Notes: generated by a model not told the origin, from the sequence alone. Shown: positions 9,373 to 18,204, counted from the first letter of the stretch. The stretch is DNA of 64,000 nucleotides from DATDIC01 sp963777625 (GCA_963777625.1 CAVZRO010000029.1:75741-139740), one strand, 5' to 3'. Made by a program: numbers and translations.

Positions 9373-10412
9373 AGGAATCGGCAGTGTCGGAGCAGTTGGG
9401 CGAGACCATCGTGCGCGGGCGCGGCGGCGCGACGGGCTGGTTGCGCGGCCAGCTTCGCAATATCGCGCCGTTCGCGACGCTGCTGTTCCTGGTGGTGTTC
9501 TTCTCGCTCGCCAGCCCGTCCTTTCTGACGGTCGGCAATCTTTACAACGTGCTGACGCAGATTTCGGTCACCGGCATCATCGCGGTCGGGTTGACCTTCG
9601 TGATCCTGTGCGCGGAGATCGACCTGTCGGTGTCCAGCATCGCCAATGCCATCGGCATCGTGGTGGCCTTCTTCACGTTGCAGGATGCCAGCGTGAACAT
9701 CGCCAATGTGCCGCTGCCCGGGTGGGCGGCGATCATCATCGCGCTGGCAGCATGCTTCGCGCTGGGGGCGGTGAACGCGTTCGGGCTGACGGTGATCGGG
9801 ATTCCGTCCTTCATCATGACGCTGGCGATGCTGCAGATCGCCGCCGGCATCTGTGCGTTGCTGGTGCGTGGGCAGATCGCCTATGCGGTGCCGAAACTGA
9901 TCGTGACGCTTGGAAGCAAGTCGCTGGGGCCGGTGCCGTGGATCGTGATCGTTGCCGCGGTGATCATGCTGCTGGCGCATCTGGTGCTGACCTACACGCG
10001 GTTCGGCCGCTATGTGTACATGGTCGGCGGCAACCGGGAGGCAGCCGAGTATTCCGGCGTGAATGTGCGCGCGATCCTGTCGGCGGTGATGATCATTTCG
10101 GCGTTGTGCTCGGGCGTCGCCGGGATGCTGGGGGTGGCGTATTTCGGCAGCGCGCAGCAGAACGAGTTCGACACCTATCTGCTGGATTCGATCTCGGCGG
10201 TCGTGGTGGGTGGCACCAGCCTGTTCGGCGGTCAGGGTGGGATCGGCAACACGCTGATTGGCTTATTCGTGCTGGGCGTGCTGAACAACGGGCTGGACCA
10301 TGTCGATATCGACAGCTTTCTGAAAATACTGATCCGTGGGTTGATTTTGCTGATTGCGCTGGTGATCAATGTGTACGCACAGCGGCTTCGCAGTGCCGAA
10401 GCGGGCGGGTGA
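9369..10412 (+). CDS. Sugar ABC transporter permease (RbsC-like)
   Basis: A 347-residue inner-membrane permease of the BPD_transp_2 family, with about ten hydrophobic helices. The family motif region VVVGGTSLFGGQGGIGNTLIG near the C-terminus and VGLTFVILCAEIDLSV near residue 80 are typical of RbsC/XylH relatives. It overlaps the ATPase stop by 4 bp (GTGA), indicating translational coupling. With the binding protein and the double ATPase this completes one importer. Its stop faces the end of the DHA2 exporter gene 27 bp away. Confidence 0.88.
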   Translation: MKESAVSEQLGETIVRGRGGATGWLRGQLRNIAPFATLLFLVVFFSLASPSFLTVGNLYNVLTQISVTGIIAVGLTFVILCAEIDLSVSSIANAIGIVVAFFTLQDASVNIANVPLPGWAAIIIALAACFALGAVNAFGLTVIGIPSFIMTLAMLQIAAGICALLVRGQIAYAVPKLIVTLGSKSLGPVPWIVIVAAVIMLLAHLVLTYTRFGRYVYMVGGNREAAEYSGVNVRAILSAVMIISALCSGVAGMLGVAYFGSAQQNEFDTYLLDSISAVVVGGTSLFGGQGGIGNTLIGLFVLGVLNNGLDHVDIDSFLKILIRGLILLIALVINVYAQRLRSAEAGG

Positions 10413-10439
10413 GAAGGGATTCCACCGCGGCTGCGAGGA

Positions 10440-11978
10440 TTATTCCAGGACCGCCGTGTGATCCACCTCGCCACGCTCGGACGGCTTCTTGAAGAACATG
10501 AGCAGCGGGATCACGGCCAGTGTCGCGATCATCAACATCTTGTAGTCGTCGATATAGGCAATGATTTCCGCCTGCCGGGTGACAACCGCGTCGAGCGCCG
10601 CGCGCCCGGCGGCACTGATAGGGTCCCAAAATCGGGCGACGTTTGATGCTCCCAGAGGCCGGTTGAAGGGAGCCACATACGCTGCAATGTTGGCGTGATT
10701 GATCTGCGTGTTCTGCACCAGCAGGCTGTTGACGATCGAAATGCCGATGCCGGAGCCGATGTTGCGCGACAGGCTATAAAGGCCGGCACCCTCGGCACGC
10801 CGGTCGGGGGACAGGGTTGCCAGTGTTACCGTGCTGAGCGGCACAAAGAGAAACCCGAGCCCGATGCCTTGCACCACGCCGACGCCGACGATCGTCGCCG
10901 GCGAGACATCGGGGGTCCAGCTCGTCATGGCATAGAACGACCAGGCAGTCAGACCGAGGCCGGTTGCCAGCAGGAACCGCGTGTCGACGCGCCCGATCAG
11001 CCGCCCGACAACCAGCATGGCCCCCATGGTGCCGACCCCGCGTGGCCCCATGACGAGGCCCGCCGTGACGATGGGGTAGTTCATCAGGCCCTGAAGGTAG
11101 GGTGGCTGCAGGGCGAGCGAGGCGTAGTAGGTCAGCCCGACGATGGCGACGAACAGCACGCCAGCGGTGAAATTGCGATCGCGGAACAGAGACGGTTTGA
11201 CGAACGGGTCCTTGGCGGTGAACGTGTGGACGAGAAACAGGTAGAAGGCCACCGCGGCGATGACGGTTTCGAGGATGATCTCGCCGGATCCGAACCAGTC
11301 AAGCTGCTCCCCGCGGTCGAGCAGAAGCTGCAATGCGCCGATGGCGACGCTGAGGGTGCCGAACCCGAACCAGTCCAGCTTGGCGACCGTGTTGCGGGGG
11401 CTTTCCGACAGGAAGATGGTCATGCCGGCAAACGCGAGGATGCCGATCGGCAGGTTGATGTAGAATACGAAGCGCCAACTGTAGTTCTCGGTCAGCCAGC
11501 CGCCGAGCACCGGGCCCAGGATGGGACCGGCCATCACCGCGACGCCCCACAGCGCCATCGCGGATCCCTGGCGCTCCTTCGGGTTGATATTCAGCAGGAC
11601 GGTCTGGGACAGCGGCACGAGTGCCGCGCCGAACAAGCCCTGCAGGATACGGAACAGCACGATCTGTGGCAGCGACTGGGCAGCGCCGCACAGCATCGAG
11701 GCGATGGTGAAGCCGGTCACGGAGACCAGGAACAGCCGCTTCAGTCCGAACCGCCCGGCAAGGAACCCGGTCGGGGGCGTCATGATCGCGGCGGCGACGA
11801 TATAGGAGGTCAGCACCCAGTCGATCTGATCCTGGCTGGCCGATACCGTGCCCTGAATATATGGCAGGGCGACATTGGCGATGGTGGTATCGAGCGCCTG
11901 CATGAGGGTGGCAAAAATCACGCAGACGGTTATCGCGGCGCGATTGCCGCCAATTGGGGCGCTGTGGTCCGCCGGCAT
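10440..11978 (-). CDS. DHA2-family MFS multidrug exporter (EmrB/QacA-like)
   Basis: A 512-residue, fourteen-helix proton-driven exporter. The DHA2 hallmarks are present: LDTTIANVALPYIQG in helix 1, the loop FLAGRFGLKRLFL after helix 2, and GPILGPVLGGWLTENYSWRFVFYINLPIG in helices 5-6. The ATG at 11978 (MPADHSAP) is preferred to upstream in-frame codons because the conserved cytoplasmic N-terminus starts there. No EmrA-type adaptor gene is adjacent, so it may act alone or with one elsewhere. It is divergent from a LysR gene, a common layout for exporters induced by the compound they remove. Confidence 0.88.
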   Translation of the reverse strand: MPADHSAPIGGNRAAITVCVIFATLMQALDTTIANVALPYIQGTVSASQDQIDWVLTSYIVAAAIMTPPTGFLAGRFGLKRLFLVSVTGFTIASMLCGAAQSLPQIVLFRILQGLFGAALVPLSQTVLLNINPKERQGSAMALWGVAVMAGPILGPVLGGWLTENYSWRFVFYINLPIGILAFAGMTIFLSESPRNTVAKLDWFGFGTLSVAIGALQLLLDRGEQLDWFGSGEIILETVIAAVAFYLFLVHTFTAKDPFVKPSLFRDRNFTAGVLFVAIVGLTYYASLALQPPYLQGLMNYPIVTAGLVMGPRGVGTMGAMLVVGRLIGRVDTRFLLATGLGLTAWSFYAMTSWTPDVSPATIVGVGVVQGIGLGFLFVPLSTVTLATLSPDRRAEGAGLYSLSRNIGSGIGISIVNSLLVQNTQINHANIAAYVAPFNRPLGASNVARFWDPISAAGRAALDAVVTRQAEIIAYIDDYKMLMIATLAVIPLLMFFKKPSERGEVDHTAVLE

Positions 11979-12070
11979 GACTTCCTGATCCGAATGGCGT
12001 GGGTGAAAACTGCGGCAAGCCGCCTGCCGCCGGTACGCGCGACGCAATAGATATTGACGCCGGCGGAAAT

Positions 12071-12087
12071 GAAAACCTTATGTTTTC
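12071..12087. promoter_or_regulatory. Candidate LysR operator (interrupted palindrome)
   Basis: GAAAACCTTATGTTTTC is a perfect 6-5-6 inverted repeat in the 137-bp divergent region between the DHA2 exporter (start 11978) and the LysR gene (start 12116). LysR regulators bind interrupted dyads near the promoter of the divergent target gene. It sits 29 bp before the regulator start, where binding would also suit autorepression. Assignment to this regulator is inference from position and symmetry. Confidence 0.5.
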
Positions 12088-12115
12088 TGCATTCGGTGGT
12101 GAGAGAAATTCAGGA

Positions 12116-13051
12116 ATGCGACGTGCTGGCCTGACCGACCTGAGTTCGTTCGTGGCGGTTGCCGATTGTCTCAGCTTTCGTGTTGCCGCGACGAGGCTGG
12201 GCATCACCCCGTCGGCGCTCAGCCACGCCATCCGTCAGCTTGAGGAACGCCTTGGCGTGCGTCTGCTGCACCGAACGACCCGCAGCGTGTCACTGACTGA
12301 TGCCGGCCAACGTCTGCTGGAGCGCCTGCGCCCGGCAATCGATCAGATCGCCGATGCGCTGGAGGGACTGGACGGGGAACGGAGCCGGCCGTTCGGGCGG
12401 CTGCGGCTTTATGTGACCCATATGGCGGCCGCCGCGGTGATCGCGCCGATCTGGCGGCGCTTCCTGTCGACCTATCCGGACGTGCACCTTGAGCTAGAGG
12501 TCGGTGAAGCCCCGATCGACATCGTCGCCAAAGGATTTGACGCCGGGATCGGACCGCAGGATCGCGCGGCTGCCGACATGACGTCGGTACGGGTGACGGA
12601 ACCGGTGAAGGTGGCCGTGGTCGGCGCGCCGTCCTACTTCGCGCAGCAGCGGCCGCCACGCACCCCCGATGACCTCGCCCGCCACAGTTGCGTTCAATAT
12701 CGCCGCGGCGGCGCGCTGTTCGAATGGCCTTTCGAGCGGGACGGCAAGTCGCGGAACATTTCCGTCGCTGGCCGCGTGATGGTCAACAACCCCGATCTGG
12801 CGGTGCGGGCCGCGGTCGATGGCCTGGGGATCGCATACACCATCGAAGCACTGATCGAACCATTCCTGCGTTCCGGGCAGTTGACGCGGGTGTTGGAGGA
12901 CTGGTCACCGTCTTTCAAGGGGCTTTTTCTCTATTATCCCGGGCATCGGCAGGTTCCCGCCACGTTGCGCGCGCTTATCGACATGGTCCGCACGACGCGC
13001 GGCCCGGCTCCCAAACAAGGTTCGCCGGAGAACCCTCTTGCGGGTGAATGA
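12116..13051 (+). CDS. LysR-family transcriptional regulator
   Basis: A 311-residue LTTR. The winged helix-turn-helix covers about residues 5-62 (LSSFVAVADCLSFRVAA, then ALSHAIRQLEERLGVRLLHR), followed by a PBP2-type effector-binding domain (about 90-295). The closest recognisable subgroup is the large CrgA/YafC-like set. The ATG at 12116 is chosen because the HTH begins five residues later; upstream in-frame starts would run through the palindrome at 12071-12087. Being divergent from the DHA2 exporter, it probably controls that gene. The inducer is unknown. Confidence 0.88.
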   Translation: MRRAGLTDLSSFVAVADCLSFRVAATRLGITPSALSHAIRQLEERLGVRLLHRTTRSVSLTDAGQRLLERLRPAIDQIADALEGLDGERSRPFGRLRLYVTHMAAAAVIAPIWRRFLSTYPDVHLELEVGEAPIDIVAKGFDAGIGPQDRAAADMTSVRVTEPVKVAVVGAPSYFAQQRPPRTPDDLARHSCVQYRRGGALFEWPFERDGKSRNISVAGRVMVNNPDLAVRAAVDGLGIAYTIEALIEPFLRSGQLTRVLEDWSPSFKGLFLYYPGHRQVPATLRALIDMVRTTRGPAPKQGSPENPLAGE

Positions 13052-13062
13052 AGCGCGCTCAT

Positions 13063-13178
13063 ACCAGCGGCCTGAAGTCTTGACTTTTCCAAGGATCGTC
13101 GGTCCGCTGGTTCCTTATTGATTTCGCGCGCAGCCGCCACGCCAACCCTGCGCGCAAACCAGTCGGCCCTTCGGGCCG
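13063..13178. repeat. Inverted repeats between convergent genes
   Basis: The 133 bp between the LysR stop and the stop of the flavin hydroxylase holds three nested symmetries: ACCAGCGG at 13063-13070 with CCGCTGGT at 13104-13111; AAGTC-TT-GACTT at 13075-13086; and CGGCCC-TTC-GGGCCG at 13164-13178, six bases past the hydroxylase stop. They may help end transcription from both sides, but no T-tract follows any of them, so an intrinsic terminator is not claimed. Confidence 0.4.
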
Positions 13179-13184
13179 ATGGTA

Positions 13185-14765
13185 TCAGTTCCAGCCGACG
13201 AACATCCGCCCCAGATAGGCACGCAGGCTGGCATCATCACACGATGCACCGCGCCATCCCACGTACCCATCCGGCCGCACCAGGAAGCATGCCTCGCTTC
13301 CCGGTCTCCAGGCCGTTGCAAACATACCCTCCGCATCGCGCAACACCTGAGCTCCGACGATATCCGGCGGCTCGGCTTCGGCCGGAACGATCGCTGCCAC
13401 CCGCACGTCCCGCGCGTCCAGTCGGGCACGCAGTTCTGCAGCGAATCGTTCCACGCCATCAACTACATCCGTTGCGCCGGCAACGACCAGCACATGGGCT
13501 GTGCCGCGGAGCACGTCGAACATCCGCAGCGGGAATCCGACGCCCGCCTGCCGTAACCCGCCACAGTCCGGGGCGCGGTCGCCGGCTTGCGGCACGGGGC
13601 CGGTGACGCCCGTGGCGCGGTACGACACGAGTATCTGTGTATCAGCCAGCCGGTCCGGTTTGCCCTTTCCACGCCCCAGCCCCTCCGTCGCCGCGCGGGT
13701 GCGCGCCACCACGTCGGCGCCGACCGGCCGGCGTTCCGCATCGTAACTGTCCAGCAAAGTTTCCGGCGCCACGCCGCGCACGACCCGGGCCAGCTTCCAG
13801 GCCAGGTTGTACGCGTCCTGGATGCCGGTGTTCATGCCCTGGCCGCCGGTCGGCGGATGGATGTGCGCGGCATCCCCGGCAATGAACAATCGCCCGTTCC
13901 GGTAACGCTCCGCCAGACGCATGCTGATGCGGAACAGCGAAGACCACCGCATATCGGCGAGGCGCGGCCGGTCTGGCAGGAGGTCGTCAGCGACCGCCTG
14001 CAGGTGCTCCAAGCGGGGCGCCGGACGCTCCGATTGAATCCCGTGATCGCTGCCGGGGGATGAATCCTCCAGCGTTGCCGGGGCAAGCGCCGAGACGCGA
14101 TAACGCCCGCGCTCCGGCAGGGAGATGGCGATGAACAAGTCGGGCGCTGCATCCTCATGCGGGCGGATCGCGTGCAGCGCCATTCCACGCGGCAAATCCC
14201 AGTCAATGCGCACGTCGCCCAGCATGAAGCTCATCGGGTACGCGTCGCCGAGAAAGCCGATCCCGGCGGCGCCGCGCACCGTGCTGTGCGCTCCGTCGCA
14301 GCCGACGACGAAACGGCAGTCCACCTGCTCGCGTCGTCCATCGGCATGCTCGATGGCCGCGTGCGCGGACGCCTCGTCGGCCCACAGGTCGATGAGCGTG
14401 GCGCCACGATCGATCTCGCCACCGAGATGCTGCAGATGCTGACTCAGCAGCCGCTCGGTCGCGTATTGCGGCAGCCCGAGCATCCCGTATGGTAGATCAT
14501 CCAGGTTAACAGTCTCATCATGGCTGCCCTGCCCGGCCACGATGCTGCGGCGCCCACGCAACCATAGTCCGGCGCCGATCATGTCCCGGGCGATACCCAT
14601 ATCGTCCCACACTTCGAGCGTGCGCGGCGTGACACCGATGGCGCGGCAGTACGGCGATGGCTGCGCGCACCGGTCGATGATGCGGCAGTCCACGCCATGC
14701 CGGGCCAGCTCTGCCGCGAGGGTCAGCCCGACCGGTCCGGCCCCGACCACAAGGATTTCGGTCAT
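13185..14765 (-). CDS. FAD-dependent aromatic-ring hydroxylase (PheA/MhpA-type)
   Basis: A 526-residue class A flavoprotein monooxygenase. The dinucleotide fold GAGPVG is at residues 8-13, the DG motif CDGAHS around D157, and the GD motif IAGDAAHIHPP around D298 with the following GGQGMN loop that binds FAD ribityl. A C-terminal thioredoxin-like domain (about 390-526) is present as in phenol and 3-(3-hydroxyphenyl)propionate hydroxylases. Such enzymes use NAD(P)H and O2 to hydroxylate phenolic rings. No ring-cleavage genes are nearby. The ATG at 14765 begins exactly at the Rossmann strand (MTEILVVG). Confidence 0.87.
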   Translation of the reverse strand: MTEILVVGAGPVGLTLAAELARHGVDCRIIDRCAQPSPYCRAIGVTPRTLEVWDDMGIARDMIGAGLWLRGRRSIVAGQGSHDETVNLDDLPYGMLGLPQYATERLLSQHLQHLGGEIDRGATLIDLWADEASAHAAIEHADGRREQVDCRFVVGCDGAHSTVRGAAGIGFLGDAYPMSFMLGDVRIDWDLPRGMALHAIRPHEDAAPDLFIAISLPERGRYRVSALAPATLEDSSPGSDHGIQSERPAPRLEHLQAVADDLLPDRPRLADMRWSSLFRISMRLAERYRNGRLFIAGDAAHIHPPTGGQGMNTGIQDAYNLAWKLARVVRGVAPETLLDSYDAERRPVGADVVARTRAATEGLGRGKGKPDRLADTQILVSYRATGVTGPVPQAGDRAPDCGGLRQAGVGFPLRMFDVLRGTAHVLVVAGATDVVDGVERFAAELRARLDARDVRVAAIVPAEAEPPDIVGAQVLRDAEGMFATAWRPGSEACFLVRPDGYVGWRGASCDDASLRAYLGRMFVGWN

Positions 14766-15014
14766 GGCTGCTCCGCTGGGCCTGAAAGAAGGGGTGGCGG
14801 CGTTGGCCGCGGAACGTGGCTTAGCGCCGGGGCAAGGGGCGCGCCAGTGGCTTGCGCCCGTGCGGCAGCCAGGTGCAGCACGTTCCGGCACTTTGGGCGG
14901 GGCCGCCTGCGGTGCGGGGTTTTCATCGCCCGCCCCTTGCCACCGCCAGGTTTCCGGCCGATGTAACGTGGGTATTGACCCGTTGTGGTCCCACTCCCAA
15001 CCCCAGGCCTGATC

Positions 15015-15575
15015 ATGTTCATTGAGACTGAAGGCACGCCCAATCCGGCGACGCTCAAGTTCCTGCCGGGACGCGATGTGATGGGTTCCGGCACGGCCGA
15101 TTTCGCCTCCGCCGAGGCGGCGATCCGGAGTCCGCTGGCGACCGCCATTTTCGCCCTGCCCGGGGTGGCCCGCGTGTTTCTCGGCGGCGACTTCGTGAGT
15201 GTGACGAAGACCGATGCGATCGCCTGGCAGGCGCTCAAGCCGCAGGTGCTGGGGGTCGTCATGGAGCATTACATGACCGGCCGCCCGGTGATCGAGGGAG
15301 AGGCAGAGGACGAGGTTGCCGACGAGGTGCTGCCCGAGGACGAGGAAATCGTGGCGCAGATACGAGAGCTGCTGGACACCCGTGTGCGCCCGGCGGTCGC
15401 TGCCGATGGCGGCGATATCGTGTTCCGCGGGTACCGGGAAGGCGTGGTGAGGCTGTACATGCAGGGTTCTTGCGCCGGCTGCCCATCGTCACGTGCCACG
15501 CTGAAGCACGGCATCGAGAACATGCTTCGCCATTACGTGCCTGAGGTGGTCGCGGTCGAGCAGGTCGAGCTGTGA
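15015..15575 (+). CDS. NifU/Nfu family Fe-S cluster scaffold protein
   Basis: A 186-residue two-domain Nfu protein. Residues 1-85 form the Nfu_N domain (MFIETEGTPNPATLKFLPG), and residues 105-186 the NifU C-terminal domain with the cluster-ligating C153-A-G-C156. It carries a 4Fe-4S or 2Fe-2S cluster to client enzymes in the cytoplasm. The ATG at 15015 matches the invariant family start. It is overlapped by 4 bp (GTGA) by the next gene and leads a tight run of nfu, nitroreductase-like, tsaB and rimI genes. In many alphaproteobacteria nfu lies beside tsaB-rimI in the same way. Confidence 0.92.
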   Translation: MFIETEGTPNPATLKFLPGRDVMGSGTADFASAEAAIRSPLATAIFALPGVARVFLGGDFVSVTKTDAIAWQALKPQVLGVVMEHYMTGRPVIEGEAEDEVADEVLPEDEEIVAQIRELLDTRVRPAVAADGGDIVFRGYREGVVRLYMQGSCAGCPSSRATLKHGIENMLRHYVPEVVAVEQVEL

Positions 15576-16159
15576 TATTGGATGCCACCGCGCTGGAGCA
15601 GTTGCTGCGCAGTGCCCGCACGCATAACAAGTTCATCGATGAACCGGTCTCGGATGAGACTTTGCGGGAACTGTATGATCTGCTGAAATGGGGGCCGACT
15701 TCCGCGAACAGTTCGCCGGGAAGGTTTCTGTTCCTGCGTACGCCGGAGGCGAAACAACGGCTGGCGCCGGCGCTGTCGGCCGGGAATCTCGACAAGACGG
15801 TTGCCGCGCCAGTTACCGTGATCGTTGCGTATGATCCGCGCTTTTACGAGCACCTGCCGCGGCTGTTCCCGCACAACCAGGAAGCGCGTTCCTGGTTCAC
15901 CAGCAACGAGGCACTGGCGGCCACCACGGCGTTTCGCAACGGCACATTGCAGGGAGCGTACCTGATCCTGGCCGCGCGCGCGCTGGGACTGGATACCGGG
16001 CCGATGTCCGGGTTCGACAACGACAAGGTGGATCAGGAGTTTCTGCGCGGCTACGGCTGGCGCTCCAACTTCCTGATCAATCTCGGTCATGGCGATCCGG
16101 ACGGTGTGTACCCCCGCTCGCCGCGCCTTGAGTTCGACGAGGCCTGCCAGCTCCTTTGA
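15572..16159 (+). CDS. Nitroreductase-fold malonic semialdehyde reductase (RutE/HadB-like)
   Basis: A 195-residue flavoprotein of the nitroreductase superfamily. The N-terminal RTHNKFIDEPVSDE and the segment WGPTSANSSPGRF are typical of the RutE/HadB subgroup, annotated as NADPH-dependent malonic semialdehyde (3-hydroxypropionate) reductases with FMN. No other rut genes are nearby, so a role in uracil breakdown is not supported here. It starts at GTG 15572, overlapping the Nfu stop, and ends 73 bp before tsaB. Confidence 0.8.
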   Translation: MILDATALEQLLRSARTHNKFIDEPVSDETLRELYDLLKWGPTSANSSPGRFLFLRTPEAKQRLAPALSAGNLDKTVAAPVTVIVAYDPRFYEHLPRLFPHNQEARSWFTSNEALAATTAFRNGTLQGAYLILAARALGLDTGPMSGFDNDKVDQEFLRGYGWRSNFLINLGHGDPDGVYPRSPRLEFDEACQLL

Positions 16160-16232
16160 CTGTCTTTGCACTGGCCGCGGGTGAAAATTTGGGCGCAGCC
16201 GGATCGCCGCTGGCTTCCCCCGCGGGGGCGTG

Positions 16233-16892
16233 ATGCGCATCCTGGTTCTCGATGCGGCGCTGGCTTGCTGTTCGGCCGCGATCGTCTCGGATGGCCGGGT
16301 TGTCGCGTTGCGTGAGCATATGTCGGACCGGGGACGGGCGGCGCTGCTGCCGGGAATGGCCGCTGACCTGCTTGCAGAAACCTCCATCCAAGCTGGCGAA
16401 CTCGACCTGGTGGCGGTGACGGTCGGCCCGGGGAGTTTCACCGGGATCCGTGCCGGCCTCGCCCTGGCCTGGGGGATTGGTGTGGCGGCCGGAGTTCCAG
16501 TTGTCGGCGTCAGTGTCGGCGAAGTGCTGGCCGAAGCGCTGCCTCATCTCGGCAACAGGGAACTCTGGTCGGCGATCGACAGCCGTCGGGGCCGCGTGTT
16601 CCTGGAGCGCACTGGCGGTCGCATTGGCGCGTACCCGCTCGACGCGCTGCCCGTACCCGATGGTCCCGTCGCCATCGCCGGCAACGCCGCGATCGACACG
16701 GCCGCCTGGCTGGCCGCCCGCGATGCGAATGTGATGCTCACGGATGCTCGATTTCCCCAACCGCGGCACATTGCGATTGCCGCGAGCCGGCGACGCACGG
16801 GCGAATTGCCGCCTTTGGCTGTGCAACCGCTCTACGTCGATCCGGCCGAAGCGCGTCTTCCGGCTGCCCCCCGTCCGGCTCCCGCGGCATGA
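16233..16892 (+). CDS. tsaB: tRNA threonylcarbamoyladenosine biosynthesis protein TsaB
   Basis: TsaB is the regulatory partner of TsaD in making t6A at position 37 of ANN-decoding tRNAs. The 219-residue product has the ASKHA-fold start (MRILVLDAALACCSAAIV) and the motif VTVGPGSFTGIRAGLALAWG (about residues 65-84) that defines the family. The ATG at 16233 is preferred to the GTG just before it at 16230. The stop overlaps the rimI start (ATGA), a pairing conserved across bacteria. Confidence 0.93.
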   Translation: MRILVLDAALACCSAAIVSDGRVVALREHMSDRGRAALLPGMAADLLAETSIQAGELDLVAVTVGPGSFTGIRAGLALAWGIGVAAGVPVVGVSVGEVLAEALPHLGNRELWSAIDSRRGRVFLERTGGRIGAYPLDALPVPDGPVAIAGNAAIDTAAWLAARDANVMLTDARFPQPRHIAIAASRRRTGELPPLAVQPLYVDPAEARLPAAPRPAPAA

Positions 16893-17332
16893 TCGTGGCG
16901 ACGAGCGCGCATGCCGCGGCGCTTGCCGAGATACACCGCGCGGCGTTCCCACCCGATGAGGCGTGGGGCGCGGATGCCATTGTGCTGCAACTGGGGCTGC
17001 CAGGAGGTTTCGGATTGCTCGATCCGCGCGGCGGAATGGCGCTGGCGCGGGCGGCGGCCGATGAAGCGGAACTGCTGACACTGGCGGTGGCGCCGCAGGT
17101 TCGCCGGCGTGGAATCGGGCGCCGGCTTCTGATTGCTGTCATGGAACGGATGGCGCAGGCCGGCGCCGGGACGCTATTCCTGGAGGTCTCCGAGGCGAAC
17201 CAGGCGGCACGGGCACTATATCGATCGGCAGGGTTCCGACAGGCGGGCCGGCGGCGCGGATACTACCCCGATGGCACGGATGCCCTGGTACTGAGCGCCA
17301 CGCTCAGCCCTTGCGTAACAGCAAAGTGCTGA
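16889..17332 (+). CDS. rimI: Ribosomal protein S18-alanine N-acetyltransferase RimI (GNAT)
   Basis: A 147-residue GNAT acetyltransferase. The acetyl-CoA motif is LAVAPQVRRRGIGRRLL (about residues 66-82, with R/Q-x-x-G-x-G/A as RRRGIG), and the downstream LEVSEANQAARALYRSAGF is the RimI-type C-terminal signature. Adjacent placement after tsaB with a 4-bp overlap supports RimI, although other N-terminal acetyltransferases share the fold. Its 3' end overlaps the convergent TusA-like gene by 29 bp. Confidence 0.85.
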   Translation: MIVATSAHAAALAEIHRAAFPPDEAWGADAIVLQLGLPGGFGLLDPRGGMALARAAADEAELLTLAVAPQVRRRGIGRRLLIAVMERMAQAGAGTLFLEVSEANQAARALYRSAGFRQAGRRRGYYPDGTDALVLSATLSPCVTAKC

Positions 17333-17546
17333 GCCCCGCTGGATCGGTTTCCAGCGCAAGCACCTGGTGTCCCTGTTCGCGCGCGGTACGGGGCACGTTG
17401 CGCAGCGGCTCCTGGCCTTTCAGGCGGACCCGCAGGATCTGGCCGGATTGCATGCGGTCCAGGGCCAGCCGGGTGCGCACGAAGGTCATCGGGCAGGTCT
17501 CGTGCGTGATGTCCAGTTCCTGATCTGGCGATGGCATATCAGTCAT
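17304..17546 (-). CDS. TusA/SirA-family sulfur-carrier protein
   Basis: An 80-residue protein with the TusA fold. The catalytic Cys sits in ETCPMTFVRTRLAL (C18), matching the C-P-x-P-type motif, although the second Pro is replaced by the Met-Thr-Phe of this subgroup. Family members relay persulfide sulfur for tRNA thiolation or molybdenum cofactor maturation; which applies here is unknown. It is divergent from the MucR gene, and its end overlaps rimI. Confidence 0.82.
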   Translation of the reverse strand: MTDMPSPDQELDITHETCPMTFVRTRLALDRMQSGQILRVRLKGQEPLRNVPRTAREQGHQVLALETDPAGLSTLLLRKG

Positions 17547-17592
17547 GATACTCGCCTGATTTCTTGTCCGTGCTTGGATTGTGCAAATATCA

Positions 17593-17621
17593 TTGCGAAA
17601 CGGCGTTGCATCACCTTATAT
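17593..17621 (+). promoter_or_regulatory. Candidate sigma-70 promoter of the MucR gene with embedded palindrome
   Basis: TTGCGA at 17593-17598 and TTATAT at 17616-17621 are separated by 17 bp, in the region between the divergent TusA-like and MucR genes. The -10 lies inside the perfect palindrome CCTTATATAAGG (17614-17625). MucR/Ros proteins bind AT-rich DNA with T-A steps and usually repress their own genes, so autoregulation here is plausible. The MucR start codon is 32 bases further on. Confidence 0.5.
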
Positions 17622-17653
17622 AAGGCAAATTGTCAGGCTTGAAAGGGATTGCA

Positions 17654-18067
17654 ATGGCCGAGCATCCGGCAAATGCCAGCGTGCTGGGATTGACGGCGCA
17701 AATCGTCTCCGCCCACGTGTCCAATAACTCCGTATCCCCCGATGCTCTTCCATCGCTGATTCAAGATGTCTATCGGACATTGGCGGGTGTCGGAAAAGAA
17801 CCACTGGAACCAGAGCGGCCGCAGCCAGCGGTGCCGGTGAAGAAATCTGTTTTTCCCGACCACATTGTGTGCCTGGAGGACGGGAAGAAACTGAAGATGC
17901 TGAAGCGGCATTTGAAGACTGCGTATAACATGAGCCCCGAACAATATCGGGAGCGTTGGGGATTACCGCCCGACTATCCGATGGTCGCCCCTAATTACGC
18001 GCGCCACCGGTCTTCGCTGGCGAAGAAGATCGGGCTTGGTACAAAGCCGCGCTCCGGCCGCAAATAG
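17654..18067 (+). CDS. MucR/Ros-family zinc-finger transcriptional regulator
   Basis: A 137-residue Ros/MucR protein. The prokaryotic zinc-finger region is CLEDGKKLKMLKRHLKT, followed by the hallmark MSPEQYRERWGLPPDYPMV and PNYARHRSSLAKKIGLG. MucR proteins are H-NS-like global silencers in alphaproteobacteria, controlling polysaccharide, motility and cell-cycle genes. ATG 17654 is chosen for the GAAAGGGA ribosome site; the N-terminal oligomerisation segment starts there (ASVLGLTAQIVSAHVSNN). It is followed by the Fur-family gene. Confidence 0.9.
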   Translation: MAEHPANASVLGLTAQIVSAHVSNNSVSPDALPSLIQDVYRTLAGVGKEPLEPERPQPAVPVKKSVFPDHIVCLEDGKKLKMLKRHLKTAYNMSPEQYRERWGLPPDYPMVAPNYARHRSSLAKKIGLGTKPRSGRK

Positions 18068-18204
18068 CGGCGACCGAATCGGGCGTTTGCGCCGGACCCC
18101 CTTGGCCCGGTAGTCTGCGCCGCATAGTCGGTCGGCGCCCGTGCCGAGTCACGGCCGATGGGCGGGTGAAAGGGTGACCGCTTGGGGTGACCGCAAGGAG
18201 CCGG

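Noticed and set aside
10695..12050. Plus-strand 451-aa open frame opposite the DHA2 exporter
   Set aside because: Shadow frame with low-complexity Gln/Asp/Arg composition; the minus strand encodes a clear membrane protein.
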